Notes: generated by a model from the letters alone, not told the origin. A DNA stretch of 64,000 bases from Spirochaetes bacterium GWE1_32_154 (GCA_001829315.1 MIAY01000043.1:36841-100840); one strand, 5' to 3'. Counted from the stretch's first letter, positions 28,186-37,894 are shown. Translations and numbers: made by a program.

Positions 28186-29598
28186 TTAAAATTCAGCTGT
28201 TTTAAACGCTCTCGGAAAAGCAATGACATCACGAATATTCTGCATTCCCGTTATAAACTGGATAAGCCTTTCAAAACCAAGCCCGAAACCTGCATGAGGA
28301 ACACTCCCGAATTTTCTTAACTCAAGATACCACCAGTAATCCTCTTCATTCAGACCGCATTCTTTAATACGCGCACACAGTTTTTCGTAATTATCTTCCC
28401 GCTCACTGCCGCCGATTATTTCACCCAGCCTCGGAACTAATATATCCATAGCCCGGACTGTTTTACCATCATCATTCAATTTCATGTAAAACGCTTTAAT
28501 TTCTTTGGGATACCCGGTAACAATAACCGGTTTTTTATAGACAACTTCGGTAATATATTTTTCATGTTCAGACTGTAAATCAATACCCCATTGAACAGGA
28601 TATTCAAATTTCACTCCCGATTTCAATAAAATATCAACTGCGTCAGTATAAGTAATTCTTTCAAATTTATTTTCAATGACTACTGCTAAATTACTCATGA
28701 GGTCTGGTGAAATATACTGAGTGAAAAAATCAAGATCATCTTTACATTCCTTCATAACATACGACACAATCGATTTAACAAACTTTTCTGCAAGATCCAT
28801 ATTTCCAAATATATCACAAAATGCCATTTCAGGCTCAATCATCCAGAATTCTGCAAGATGCCTTGTTGTATTTGAATGTTCAGCTCTGAATGTCGGCCCG
28901 AATGTATATATTTTCCCCAAAGCAGTAGCCATTATTTCGCCTTCCAACTGCCCGCTTACCGTAAGACCTGCTTTTTTACCGAAAAAATCTTTTGAATAAT
29001 CAATTTCATTCGTTGTTTTACCATTGGAGTCTTTAATAAACGGTATTTTTTCAAGCTCTAGCGTTGTAACCTGAAACATTTGCCCGGCACCTTCGCAATC
29101 ACTTGCCGTAATAACCGGGGTCTGGATGTAATTAAAGCCACGCTCCTGAAAAAATGTATGTATTGCAAAACACGCTGCATTTCGTACCCGCAACACTGCC
29201 GCGATAGTATTGGTTCTTGGTCGCAGATGACCGATTTCACGAAGATATTCAAGGGTATGTTTTTTCTTTTGAAGGGGATACTCATCAGGCGATGCCACCC
29301 CGAGCACTTTTACTGATTGCGCTTGAATCTCGAATTTCTGTTTACCGCCTTGTGAAGCAACAAGATTTCCGACAACTTCAACACTCGCACCGGTTGTTAA
29401 TGTGCTGATTGTATCAGAATAACCGGGAACTGTATCATTAATGATAATCTGTAAATTTTGAATTGTCGAACCGTCATTGAGTTCAATGAAACTGAATGTT
29501 TTTGACTCACGCTTAGTCCTGATCCACCCGTAAACGGTTAATCCCGTTTTTTCTTCCGTGTAATTTAGTATTTCTTTTATTGAATTGGTATTATACAT
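28186..29598 (-). CDS. asnS: Asparaginyl-tRNA synthetase
   Basis: 470 residues, usual length for the bacterial enzyme. OB-fold with [12 protein letters not shown] at the start, the [17 protein letters not shown] linker typical of AsnRS, class II motif 2 ([25 protein letters not shown]) and motif 3 ([15 protein letters not shown]). The long insertion after VTTLE distinguishes AsnRS from AspRS. It charges tRNA(Asn) directly with Asn. Its presence next to an amidotransferase-AspRS fusion means the cell holds both routes to Asn-tRNA, as known in Thermus and Deinococcus. Probably the first gene of the minus-strand operon asnS, gatA-aspS, gatCB (gaps of 89 and 45 bp). Confidence 0.95.
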   Translation of the reverse strand: MYNTNSIKEILNYTEEKTGLTVYGWIRTKRESKTFSFIELNDGSTIQNLQIIINDTVPGYSDTISTLTTGASVEVVGNLVASQGGKQKFEIQAQSVKVLGVASPDEYPLQKKKHTLEYLREIGHLRPRTNTIAAVLRVRNAACFAIHTFFQERGFNYIQTPVITASDCEGAGQMFQVTTLELEKIPFIKDSNGKTTNEIDYSKDFFGKKAGLTVSGQLEGEIMATALGKIYTFGPTFRAEHSNTTRHLAEFWMIEPEMAFCDIFGNMDLAEKFVKSIVSYVMKECKDDLDFFTQYISPDLMSNLAVVIENKFERITYTDAVDILLKSGVKFEYPVQWGIDLQSEHEKYITEVVYKKPVIVTGYPKEIKAFYMKLNDDGKTVRAMDILVPRLGEIIGGSEREDNYEKLCARIKECGLNEEDYWWYLELRKFGSVPHAGFGLGFERLIQFITGMQNIRDVIAFPRAFKTAEF

Positions 29599-29684
29599 CT
29601 ATTTCTCCTCTATCTTTTTAGCGTAAACAGGGTACACCCCGGAAAGTAAATTAGTATCAAATTTTCTCTTTAAATAGTGTATAT

Positions 29685-29699
29685 AGAGCCTCATGCAAA
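29685..29699 (-). repeat. End fragment of the MITE-like element
   Basis: GAGCCTCATGCAAAA matches one terminal repeat of the 119-bp element. The rest of the element is missing and no duplication is visible. Confidence 0.5.
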
Positions 29700-29735
29700 A
29701 AAGCAACAATATGACTACTTAGGAAATAGTAAGAT

Positions 29736-29842
29736 TTGTCACGCGGAGCTAATGAGAACGCAGAGGAAGAGTATTTTACTTGAACTAAAAACAAAATTCA
29801 AAACCCTGCGACCTCTGTGTCTCTGCGTGAAACACTCCAATA
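29736..29842. repeat. Second repeat family: inverted repeat with CACGC-GAG ends
   Basis: The left arm (TCACGCGGAG, then ACGCAGAGG) and right arm (CCTCTGTGTCTCTGCGTGAAA read backwards) are imperfect inverse complements around an AT-rich centre of about 50 bp. It is markedly richer in G+C than its surroundings at the ends. A half copy occurs at 57487-57520. It replaces the 3' part of the BRO-N gene fragment, so it probably inserted there or accompanied a deletion. The rest of the 29599-30002 gap holds only this, the MITE fragment and the pseudogene. Confidence 0.6.
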
Positions 29843-29977
29843 CTTTCTTGCATTAGGACTTTCAGTCAGTACGGCTATAACATCTACAATGGATATATAC
29901 CATTTTTCCTGTTTTTCATCCCAAAGAGTTCGTATCTTTTTATCTTTGAATGGTTGAATGGTATTTTGTTTCTTCAT
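29798..29977 (-). pseudogene. BRO-N/KilA-type antirepressor fragment, truncated
   Basis: A 59-codon frame from ATG 29977. The first 50 residues match the start of BRO family proteins (a KKIRTLWDEKQEKWYISIVDV core followed by VLTESPNARKYWSV), the N-terminal DNA-binding domain found in phage antirepressors and DNA-damage-type proteins of 250-300 residues. The similarity stops exactly where the CACGC-type inverted repeat begins; the last nine codons are repeat sequence. The remaining 200 residues of the family are absent, so this is a broken gene, probably an old prophage or mobile-element remnant next to clpC. Confidence 0.7.
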
Positions 29978-30002
29978 TATTTTCTCTTTTCTTTTCTTTC
30001 CA

Positions 30003-32468
30003 TTACTTTTCAGTTTTACTTTTCTTAGCGGCTTTACTTATTACAATTGTATCATCTTTTAATGAAACGACGATATGATCACCTTTTAGAAAATCTCCAC
30101 CGATTATTTTTAAACTTATTTCATTTTCTATATAGTTTTCAATAACCCTTTTTAGCGGTCTCGCACCAAATTCAGGTGTGTAGCCGAGTGTTGATATTTT
30201 ATTATAAATTGATGTATCAAATGTTATTGTATAACCGCTGTTTTTTATTCTTACTTCGAGTTTCTTCAATAATAAACCGGTTATCTGATCAATATGTTCT
30301 CTTTCCAGCGGATGAAATACAATAATATCATCAATTCTATTTAAAAACTCAGGTTTAAAGAACTTCTTTGTTTCTTCTAATATTTTTTCTTTAATTAACC
30401 CGTAACTGCTGTTTTTTGTATTTGTTCCGGCAAAACCTATTTTTTTCTCTAAATCAAAAATATGAGCAGAACCCAAATTTGAAGTCCCGATAATAATTGT
30501 ATTTTTAAAACTAACTTCAACACCCTGACTATCGGTTAAACGACCTTCATCAAATATCTGAAGAAGAATATTAAAAACATCCTCGTTTGCTTTTTCCATT
30601 TCATCAAGTAAGACAATCGAAAATGGATTTCGTCTGACTCGTTCTGTTAATTGCCCGCCCTCTTCATAACCAACATACCCCGGAGGTGAACCGATAATTT
30701 TTGATACTGAATGTTTTTCCATGTATTCTGACATATCAAGGCGTACAATTTTTGTTTCATCATCAAAAAGGAATTCCGCCAGAGCCTTTGACAATTCTGT
30801 TTTACCGACACCGGTTGGACCAAGAAATAAAAATGCACCGATTGGTCTGTTTGAATCTTTAAGCCCTGCTCTATTTCTTCGTATCGCATTTGAAACAGCT
30901 ACAATTGCTTCTTCCTGACCAATTATTCGTTTATGAAGTTTATCTTCCATTGTTTTAAGTTTATTTGATTCGGTTTCAACAATTCTATTTAACGGAATAC
31001 CTGTATTCTGACTGATGACCTCGGCAATATCTTCTGCCGTGACCAGATTTTCATTCCCCGCTTTTGTTTTAATCCAGTCATTTTTCAGCTCTTTCAATCT
31101 ATTATCAATAGCATTGATTTTCTTCTGAACTTCTACAACAAGATCCAGCTCATTCTTCCCGAAAGCATCAGATTGCTCCCGCTTCAAAGCGGTTTTTTCT
31201 GTTTCAAGCTTTTTCACTTCCGGTGGTGTAGTAATAAGAAAAATATGCTTTCTAGCACCTGCCTCATCAATCAGATCAATTGCTTTATCCGGCAGTTGTC
31301 TTTCACTTATATACCTGTCCGATAATCGCACCGCCAATTGAATTGCTTCGTTATCGTACTTTACTTTATGATGATGTTCATACTTTTCTTTAACACCTTC
31401 AAGGATTTTAATAGCCTCATCAACCGTTGGTTCATCAAGAATAATAGGTTGAAATCTTCTTGATAATGCTTTATCTTTTTCAATTGTTTTTTTATAACTG
31501 TCTGTTGTTGTTGTTCCGATAATCTGAACCAGACCTCGTGCTAATGCTGGTTTTAATATATCCCCGGCTTTAATATTACCACCGCCATTTGCATCAACAA
31601 GTGTTTGTAAATCATCAATAAACGCAATCGCCCTGCCATTAGAACTCACAAGAGCATCAACAATTGCCTTCATACGTTCTTCAAATTCACCTTTAAATTT
31701 AGCACCGGCAGTTACCTGTGTCATATCAATTTGTATAATTTTCTTATGCAAAAGAGTCTCAGGAACTCTTGAATTGATAATAAGTTGTGCTAATCCCTCG
31801 ATTAATACGGTTTTTCCGACACCGGGATCACCAATGATTATAGGATTATTTTTTGTCCGCCTTGCAAGGATCTCGATAATTCGTGCAATATCTTTTTCCC
31901 GACCGATAACAGGATCAAGTCTGCCCTGCTGTGCAAGTTCAGTAAGATCGGTTCCATATACTTTAAGAAAATTTTCCTGACTTTCTGAATCACGGGAATT
32001 GATTGTTACACCGTTTCGTAATGTTTCTAACGCCTCTAAACATTCCAGATAATTTAACCCGAGATCCGTTAGAATTTTTGATGCAGGCATGATTTCGGTA
32101 TTAAAGAAAGCAAGAAACAACGAACCTGTTGAAATATATTTATCATTCAATTTTTTGGACTCATCCATAGCAAGTTCAAAAACCCGTTCAACTTCAGGAC
32201 TCAAGGTAATATTTACCACATCGGTTGGCTCATCATTTTTAGGTTGCAGAGCATAAATTCTTTCTGAAATAGCATCGATTATTTTAACCGGTTCATTCAC
32301 AATATCTTCGATTATTCGCTGAACTATTGATTCGTCCTGTTCTAAAATCCCGAGCAATATAAATTCAGGAGTAAAAACTGTTTGCCTTAAATTAGCAAGC
32401 TCCATAGTTCCGATATTAATTGCATGAATTACTTTTTCTGTAGAATTTCTTAAATATTTTTGAAACAA
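30003..32468 (-). CDS. ClpC-like AAA+ unfoldase with two ATPase rings
   Basis: 821 residues from TTG 32468, 7 nt behind AGGAG. Clp N-domain (about 1-145), D1 with Walker A GDPGVGKT, a short middle domain (about 400-450, coiled coil), and D2 with GPTGVGKT and LLDEME. The short M-domain and the KIGFA tripeptide loop in D2 (the ClpP-contacting [LIV]-G-[FL]) favour ClpC over the ClpB disaggregase. D1 Walker B reads FIDDLQ, not the usual FIDELH: the catalytic Glu is replaced by Asp, so D1 may hydrolyse ATP slowly. clpP is not in the window. Works in protein quality control. Confidence 0.88.
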   Translation of the reverse strand: MFQKYLRNSTEKVIHAINIGTMELANLRQTVFTPEFILLGILEQDESIVQRIIEDIVNEPVKIIDAISERIYALQPKNDEPTDVVNITLSPEVERVFELAMDESKKLNDKYISTGSLFLAFFNTEIMPASKILTDLGLNYLECLEALETLRNGVTINSRDSESQENFLKVYGTDLTELAQQGRLDPVIGREKDIARIIEILARRTKNNPIIIGDPGVGKTVLIEGLAQLIINSRVPETLLHKKIIQIDMTQVTAGAKFKGEFEERMKAIVDALVSSNGRAIAFIDDLQTLVDANGGGNIKAGDILKPALARGLVQIIGTTTTDSYKKTIEKDKALSRRFQPIILDEPTVDEAIKILEGVKEKYEHHHKVKYDNEAIQLAVRLSDRYISERQLPDKAIDLIDEAGARKHIFLITTPPEVKKLETEKTALKREQSDAFGKNELDLVVEVQKKINAIDNRLKELKNDWIKTKAGNENLVTAEDIAEVISQNTGIPLNRIVETESNKLKTMEDKLHKRIIGQEEAIVAVSNAIRRNRAGLKDSNRPIGAFLFLGPTGVGKTELSKALAEFLFDDETKIVRLDMSEYMEKHSVSKIIGSPPGYVGYEEGGQLTERVRRNPFSIVLLDEMEKANEDVFNILLQIFDEGRLTDSQGVEVSFKNTIIIGTSNLGSAHIFDLEKKIGFAGTNTKNSSYGLIKEKILEETKKFFKPEFLNRIDDIIVFHPLEREHIDQITGLLLKKLEVRIKNSGYTITFDTSIYNKISTLGYTPEFGARPLKRVIENYIENEISLKIIGGDFLKGDHIVVSLKDDTIVISKAAKKSKTEK

Positions 32469-32496
32469 TGTAAACTCCTATAACACATAGTATACT

Positions 32497-32511
32497 GCAG
32501 CTCTTGCAAAA
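32497..32511 (+). repeat. End fragment of the MITE-like element
   Basis: GCAGCTCTTGCAAAA matches one terminal repeat (two mismatches from GAGGCTCTTGCAAAA). It sits between the stop codon of the transglutaminase-like gene and the start of the Clp gene. Confidence 0.45.
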
Positions 32512-32512
32512 G

Positions 32513-33838
32513 TTACTCAACAAAACTTGATATATCAAAAAAAACATCCCAACGAATAGAATTTGGATTAATAGGGATATTATTGATTATCAATTTTTCA
32601 TCTTTAAAAATTGAATAATAACACCCGTTTCTTGAATAATGCGCTGCTACCCTGTCCATACTCAGGATATCAGAGAAAACCCATTTATTACCTGTTGTAT
32701 AAATCCACTTTCTATTATATTGAATTGTAATTAAAAATACAGCTTTAGAAAAATCAGGTTCCTTATACTTTCTCAAATCAAGGTTACTAACCGGATTAAT
32801 TTTCTTTTCCAGCAAAAGAGCATTTTGATGCTCTAATGAATACCTCACATTATCAGGAATTTGCTTTCTCGTCAATGGGGTTACAAAATAACCCTGGCAG
32901 TCAATATCCATTTGATTGAATGTATAATAATAGAAGAAAGCAATTGATTTATAATCACCTTTTTTATTATAAAACAAATCATATGGGTTTGTCCAATCAG
33001 AATTAATTGAATATTCATCAACTATTTTGAAATTTAAATTAACGAACTTTTGTAGCTTATCAAAAATATCTTCTGTTGTTCCATATTGTTTTAACTGTTC
33101 AACAAAATCATAATACATTTTCATTTTTTCTGTGTCATTATATCTTTTTGAAAATTCAAACCGAACTTTATCAAGAACTCTTCGTAACTCAACTTCTTCA
33201 CTACCGGTTAGATTTTGCCTTAAATAATATTCATTACCATTTCTAACAATAAAAGAACTTTCAATTACTCGAAAATCATTATCTCCTGCCAAATCAAATT
33301 TAATTTTTTCATAATCAGCTGAATTTAAAATAAATGGCAAATCAGGTTTGGTTGATAATGTACCGGTTAACTTATCCAATAAAAGTTTAACTGCGATTCC
33401 GGAAGCGATTTTATCATACTCATCAATTTCTTTATAAGTATTATACCGCTTATTATAAAAATTAACATACGAATATACTATTATATCATCATAACTGCCC
33501 AGTGAAAAATCTATTTCAATGTTTGCGACTAAATCCTTAATTGAATACATAACTGGTGATATCTTCATTATTATTTGGTTATTAAAACTAAAACTATCAC
33601 CAATAAATAATAAGGAATTAAGTCGTGATTTTTCAATACTGTTTAATATAACCCGATGAGTTTGCGCTTTATCAACATTACGCAATAAATTAAAACCGCC
33701 ATCAATTTGAATAGATTTGTTTTCATACACATCCAGAAAATGATACACATCTTTATGAATCATTTGCACGCTAATTTGTGCGAAAATGGCTGATGAAATA
33801 AAGAGAAACATGAAAATCATTATTTTTTTTTCTAACAT
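32513..33838 (-). CDS. Exported protein with degenerate transglutaminase-like domain
   Basis: About 441 residues. I start at ATG 33838 because a clean signal peptide follows (LEKKIMIFMFLFISSAIFAQ, cleavage after AlaGln); the frame extends to 33970 upstream, but that would overlap the divergent DHH gene and place another hydrophobic stretch before the signal. The C-terminal half (about 290-360) has the order of a transglutaminase-like domain: NPYDLFYNKKGDYKSIAFFYYYTF, where the Cys of the usual Gly-Asp-Cys-Lys is Tyr, so it is probably not catalytic. Function unknown; perhaps a periplasmic binding or scaffold protein. A weak ribosome site leaves the start uncertain. Confidence 0.6.
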   Translation of the reverse strand: MLEKKIMIFMFLFISSAIFAQISVQMIHKDVYHFLDVYENKSIQIDGGFNLLRNVDKAQTHRVILNSIEKSRLNSLLFIGDSFSFNNQIIMKISPVMYSIKDLVANIEIDFSLGSYDDIIVYSYVNFYNKRYNTYKEIDEYDKIASGIAVKLLLDKLTGTLSTKPDLPFILNSADYEKIKFDLAGDNDFRVIESSFIVRNGNEYYLRQNLTGSEEVELRRVLDKVRFEFSKRYNDTEKMKMYYDFVEQLKQYGTTEDIFDKLQKFVNLNFKIVDEYSINSDWTNPYDLFYNKKGDYKSIAFFYYYTFNQMDIDCQGYFVTPLTRKQIPDNVRYSLEHQNALLLEKKINPVSNLDLRKYKEPDFSKAVFLITIQYNRKWIYTTGNKWVFSDILSMDRVAAHYSRNGCYYSIFKDEKLIINNIPINPNSIRWDVFFDISSFVE

Positions 33839-33911
33839 AATTTTATTATCGTAAAACTTACCCATTTTCTTTATTTTGTTATACAATAAATACATGGAGA
33901 AAATGAAATAA

Positions 33912-34949
33912 ATGTTGATAACAAATACAAATATTGAATTACTGAAAAAAATTATATCAAAATATGACAACTTCGCAATTCTACCTCATTATAATCCTGA
34001 TCCCGATGCATTAGGAAGTGCGTTTGCAATTAAGTTTATTATCAACAAGATTTTTAAAAAACAGGCTGATATTTACTACCAGGGAATAATCGGTCGTGCT
34101 GAAAATAAAATCATGATCGACATTTTAAATATACCATTAATTGAGATAACTGATGATGAGCAAATATGTAATAAACCAAATATTTTACTTGATACGCAAC
34201 CCGGAACGGGAAATAATCCTCTTTTGAAAAACAAAAAACCAATAATGATATTTGATCATCATCCGGTTAAATTACGTTCCAAGTCTGTTGAATATGCCGA
34301 TGTACGAACAGAATTTGGTTCAACCTGCACTTTATTATATGAATATATAAAGGCATTTGATTTAAAACCAACAATTAACGTTGCCACCGCCATGTATTAT
34401 GGTATTCAAACTGATATTGTCGGTGAAGGCAGAAATGGTGATAAAATTGATTACAGTGCGTTGGAGAGTTTATCAAAATATATAAACAGGCATAAATTAT
34501 ATTCAATTGAAAACCCGAAACTTCCTTTTGATTATTACGTTAATATTAATAAAGGTTTAAAAAACAGCGTTATTTATGACGACTTTATTGTAACAAGTCT
34601 CGGGCAAATTACGAATCCTGATTATGTCGGTGAAATAGCAGATTTTCTCATTCGATTTGAAAAGGCGAATTTAGTCCTCGTTGTTGGCGTACATAACAAT
34701 CTTATTCAATTATCGTTTAGAAGCCAGTCAAAAAAAGTAGACTCGGGGCTTACATTAAAAAAAATTGTTGGTGGCCTGGGTTCTGCAGGAGGGCATCATA
34801 AAAATGCCGGCGGACGGATTCAGTTTGATGATAATGATGACGGGAATAAAATAATTAATAAAATTATTACCCGGTCACTAGAGCTTATTCATGGTAAAAT
34901 CATGACCGGTATTCCTTTTCTTTCTCTTGGTGATTATTTTAAATTATAG
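33912..34949 (+). CDS. DHH/DHHA1-family phosphoesterase (NrnA-like)
   Basis: 345 residues. DHH domain motifs: HYNPDPDALGSA (metal-binding, about residues 26-37), Asp in LLDTQPG, and FDHHP (about 113-117). C-terminal DHHA1 domain ends with GGHHKNAGGRI, the substrate-binding loop. Such enzymes degrade short oligoribonucleotides (nanoRNA), pAp or cyclic-dinucleotide products. Which of these applies is not decided by sequence; given the GGDEF protein nearby, pGpG breakdown is possible. The PIN-PhoH gene begins 13 bp downstream, so the two probably form an operon. Confidence 0.85.
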   Translation: MLITNTNIELLKKIISKYDNFAILPHYNPDPDALGSAFAIKFIINKIFKKQADIYYQGIIGRAENKIMIDILNIPLIEITDDEQICNKPNILLDTQPGTGNNPLLKNKKPIMIFDHHPVKLRSKSVEYADVRTEFGSTCTLLYEYIKAFDLKPTINVATAMYYGIQTDIVGEGRNGDKIDYSALESLSKYINRHKLYSIENPKLPFDYYVNINKGLKNSVIYDDFIVTSLGQITNPDYVGEIADFLIRFEKANLVLVVGVHNNLIQLSFRSQSKKVDSGLTLKKIVGGLGSAGGHHKNAGGRIQFDDNDDGNKIINKIITRSLELIHGKIMTGIPFLSLGDYFKL

Positions 34950-34962
34950 ATAGGAGCAGTTA

Positions 34963-36288
34963 ATGGCCGTAAAAAACTTTATTCTGGATACTAATGTAAT
35001 TCTTCATGACTCAAACTGTATTTATTCATTTAAGAAAAATAATGTCATTATACCAATGGTTGTGCTTGAAGAAATTGACAAATTTAAAAAAGGTGATGAA
35101 TTAAAAAATTTTCAGGCTCGTCATTTTACGCGTGTTGTCGATGATTTATATTCAAATGTTGATTTTAAAAAGGGTGCTAATCTTGGTGTTGACCGGGGCA
35201 CGTTACGAATTATTGCAGGTAATGATGACTCTACATCAGTAATAAAAAAATACTTTCTTGAAGATATTGTCGATCACAGGATTTTAGCATTAGCATATAA
35301 TCTTATAAATACTGATAAACTTGAAAATGTTATTGTTGTTTCTAAAGATATTAATCTGCGAATGAAAGCAAAATCACTTGGGATTCCGGCTGAAGATTAC
35401 ACTACCGGTCAGGTTGAAAGTGTTGAAGAACTCTACAAAGGTAAAAAAATCGTTGAAGATGTAAATGCCGAGTTAGTTGACCGATTCTATAAAGAAAATG
35501 AAATAGATGCACATGATCCGGCAATTGCACAGTTAAAGTTTGTTTCTAATGAATATGCGGTTTTAAAATCTCAACAGAATTCCGTTTTAGTCCGTTTTGA
35601 TGCCATTACCAATAAATTCAGAAAAATCGATAAACGCTTTGCATACGGTATTAAACCCCGAAATTCAGAACAGATGTTTTCTATGGATGCGTTACTTGAT
35701 AATAACATACCGATTGTTGCGTTGTCGGGTAAAGCCGGTACGGGAAAAACACTTCTTGCTCTGGCTTGTGCACTTGAATTACGAGCTGATTACAAGCAGA
35801 TTTATCTGGCACGACCGATTATACCGTTAAGTAACAAGGACATCGGGTATTTACCGGGAGATATTAAGTCAAAACTTAATCCTTATATGCAACCATTATG
35901 GGATAATCTGAAAGTGATTAAAAATCAATTTGGTGAGAGCGATAAAGAGGCTCAAAAAATACAGGAACTTGTCGATTCTGCGAAACTGGTTATTGAACCG
36001 CTTGCTTATATTCGAGGAAGAACACTGGATAAAATATATTTCATTGTGGATGAAGCACAAAATCTTACCCCCCATGAAATTAAAACGATTATTACCCGTG
36101 TTGGTGAAAAAACGAAAATTATATTCACCGGTGACCCGTATCAAATTGACACACCTTATCTTGATTCAAAATCAAACGGGCTGTCATACTTAATCGATAA
36201 GTTTGCCGGACAAAAACTATTTGCCCACATAACACTTGAAAAAGGAGAAAGATCGGAACTTGCCGAACTTGCAAGTAATTTGTTATAA
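34963..36288 (+). CDS. PIN-PhoH fusion protein (YlaK/PhoH2-like)
   Basis: 441 residues behind TAGGAGCAGTTA. PIN domain (about 1-150) begins FILDTNVILHD with the acidic residues needed for metal-dependent RNA cleavage. PhoH domain (about 225-441) has Walker A SGKAGTGKT and Walker B FIVDEAQN, and the conserved ARPIIPLSNKDIGYLPGD segment. PIN-PhoH proteins are RNA helicase/ribonucleases. Paired here with a DHH phosphoesterase that could finish the digestion of the short products. Confidence 0.93.
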   Translation: MAVKNFILDTNVILHDSNCIYSFKKNNVIIPMVVLEEIDKFKKGDELKNFQARHFTRVVDDLYSNVDFKKGANLGVDRGTLRIIAGNDDSTSVIKKYFLEDIVDHRILALAYNLINTDKLENVIVVSKDINLRMKAKSLGIPAEDYTTGQVESVEELYKGKKIVEDVNAELVDRFYKENEIDAHDPAIAQLKFVSNEYAVLKSQQNSVLVRFDAITNKFRKIDKRFAYGIKPRNSEQMFSMDALLDNNIPIVALSGKAGTGKTLLALACALELRADYKQIYLARPIIPLSNKDIGYLPGDIKSKLNPYMQPLWDNLKVIKNQFGESDKEAQKIQELVDSAKLVIEPLAYIRGRTLDKIYFIVDEAQNLTPHEIKTIITRVGEKTKIIFTGDPYQIDTPYLDSKSNGLSYLIDKFAGQKLFAHITLEKGERSELAELASNLL

Positions 36289-36308
36289 AACGAAACAAAA
36301 ATAGAACA

Positions 36309-36338
36309 TTAACAGATTCTTAACAATTATCTTATATA
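36309..36338 (+). promoter_or_regulatory. Possible promoter of the outer-membrane protein gene
   Basis: TTAACA, an 18-bp spacer and TATATA, 60 nt before the ATG at 36399. TTAACA recurs twice more in the same stretch, so the exact -35 is uncertain. Confidence 0.35.
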
Positions 36339-36398
36339 ACATTAACAAATAACCGATAAAAGAATGACACTAAATACTAATTTCTTAGGAGAAATATT

Positions 36399-37574
36399 AT
36401 GAATTTAAATGCATTGAGAATTTTAGTTACTGTTGCACTTTTTTCTTTAACGGTAACAATATTTGCACAGGATGAGAAGAAAGATGATAAACCGGCATTT
36501 CCCGGCAAACCTGGTCTTGAATTTAAACAGACACTTCATTCAGGTGATGCAGGTAATATGGTTACAAAGTCTGAAGGTGCAGAAGCACAGGTGTATTCAA
36601 AGACTGAATTTAAGGGACAGATTGCATTTAAACTTGCGGACGGGTTATATACGATAACTCCATGGGCGAAAGAAAGACTTGATTTGTATTTTAACTATAC
36701 AACTCTTAATTTAACTGATTCATCAGGTGATACGGTATCTATGTCAAGCCCTGCGTTTGATGCTCGAAACAGATTTGAAATCGGTTTTAATAATGATATT
36801 GCAATAAAAGATATTATTAAAATTTCAGTTAATCCGGCTTTTAGAGTAGAAAACAAACTTTCTGCAAAAGTAAAAGAAAGTAATGCAGACTTAACATTTA
36901 CAAACGGATTTGGTCCATCTGTTGCAAAGTTTTCATTTATGCCTTCACTTAACCTAGGATATGCATATTCTATGGGATTCAGCTGGTCATTTAATAGTAC
37001 ACTTTTTCTTCACATGTACCCGATTATGGATCAGGCAAAAAATGATAAAGGTGAGTTAACTAATGACGGGAAATCTATACTCGAATCACTTGAGTTCGAA
37101 GGTACTTATAATATCGGATTTAATATACTTAAACCGTTAGATATTAAAGATTACAGTCTTACGATATTCGTTGAAGAGTATACTGATAATGTATTCAAGG
37201 GTGAAAACTATGTATCAACAGTTACATATGATGGGAATAAACATAAAGTTTCCGGATCATATGGTTTTGATAACAAAATCGGTCTTAGTTCTAGTTTTTA
37301 TGGGGTAACTCTTGTTGGGAATTCATTTATCAGAATCAAGGGTGCTATTGATGATATCGATACAAACGGATCTGATGTATTTGCAGGTTTACAGGTTGGC
37401 GGATCAGTTAAAGTTGATAAGTTCAGCTTTGGTGTTACATACACCGGTATGCAACAGGTTTGGTTAGGTTCAGCTAAAAATGATAGCGGACTGTACGAAC
37501 CACGAGCAACAAAAGACACAGATTTAAAATACTGGAATAATTTAATTGAAGGTTACTTCAGCATAAAACTATAA
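36399..37574 (+). CDS. Predicted outer-membrane beta-barrel protein
   Basis: 391 residues behind TAGGAGAAATATT. Signal peptide (about 1-24, ending FAQ). The mature protein alternates short polar turns with amphipathic strands, is rich in Phe, Tyr, Gly and Ser, and ends in a strand with aromatic residues and terminal Leu (EGYFSIKL), all typical of a barrel of 12-16 strands. No family recognised. Its strong Shine-Dalgarno sequence, own promoter region and strong terminator suggest a highly made monocistronic surface protein. Codon use looks less AT-extreme than that of its neighbours, consistent with high expression. Confidence 0.7.
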   Translation: MNLNALRILVTVALFSLTVTIFAQDEKKDDKPAFPGKPGLEFKQTLHSGDAGNMVTKSEGAEAQVYSKTEFKGQIAFKLADGLYTITPWAKERLDLYFNYTTLNLTDSSGDTVSMSSPAFDARNRFEIGFNNDIAIKDIIKISVNPAFRVENKLSAKVKESNADLTFTNGFGPSVAKFSFMPSLNLGYAYSMGFSWSFNSTLFLHMYPIMDQAKNDKGELTNDGKSILESLEFEGTYNIGFNILKPLDIKDYSLTIFVEEYTDNVFKGENYVSTVTYDGNKHKVSGSYGFDNKIGLSSSFYGVTLVGNSFIRIKGAIDDIDTNGSDVFAGLQVGGSVKVDKFSFGVTYTGMQQVWLGSAKNDSGLYEPRATKDTDLKYWNNLIEGYFSIKL

Positions 37575-37596
37575 TAAATATTGAAGTATTTCTCTT

Positions 37597-37636
37597 AAAA
37601 GACCACAAAGATTTAATCCTTTGTGGTCTTTTTTAT
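37597..37636 (+). terminator. Intrinsic terminator after the outer-membrane protein gene
   Basis: AAAAGACCACAAAG pairs with CTTTGTGGTCTTTT around a short loop, followed by a T-run; it starts 23 nt after the stop codon. From here to 37734 no gene is seen. Confidence 0.88.
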
Positions 37637-37734
37637 TTGCAAACAGTATTTTTTACTGAATGTCATACTACTACCCCAGCTCGTGACGCGTTCACAGATA
37701 TCATTTGATTTCTCAATTAAAAATGAGTATAGTA

Positions 37735-37894
37735 GAGGCTCTTGCAAAAATCAAGGGTACTTGATTTTGCGTACGCCATATGCGATATAATCGCATTAGC
37801 CCCTGGTCGTAATGGGTACATTACTGCTCGGGCATGCACCGGGATAGCTTCTTGCAAAAATTCGGGATAAAAAGAGTATTTTTGCATGAAGCTC
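37735..37894 (+). mobile_element. MITE-like element, long variant, copy C (160 bp)
   Basis: Standard ends (GAGGCTCTTGCAAAAAT and TTTTTGCATGAAGCTC) and the central hairpin ATGCGAT/ATCGCAT, plus an extra GC-richer segment of about 41 bp after the hairpin that is itself partly self-complementary. AGTA is duplicated on both sides (37731-37734 and 37895-37898). It lies directly upstream of the ribosome site of the nucleotidyltransferase gene. Confidence 0.85.

Noticed and set aside
33839..33970. Longer N-terminus of the transglutaminase-like protein
   Set aside because: It would overlap the divergent DHH gene and add a hydrophobic segment before a good signal peptide.
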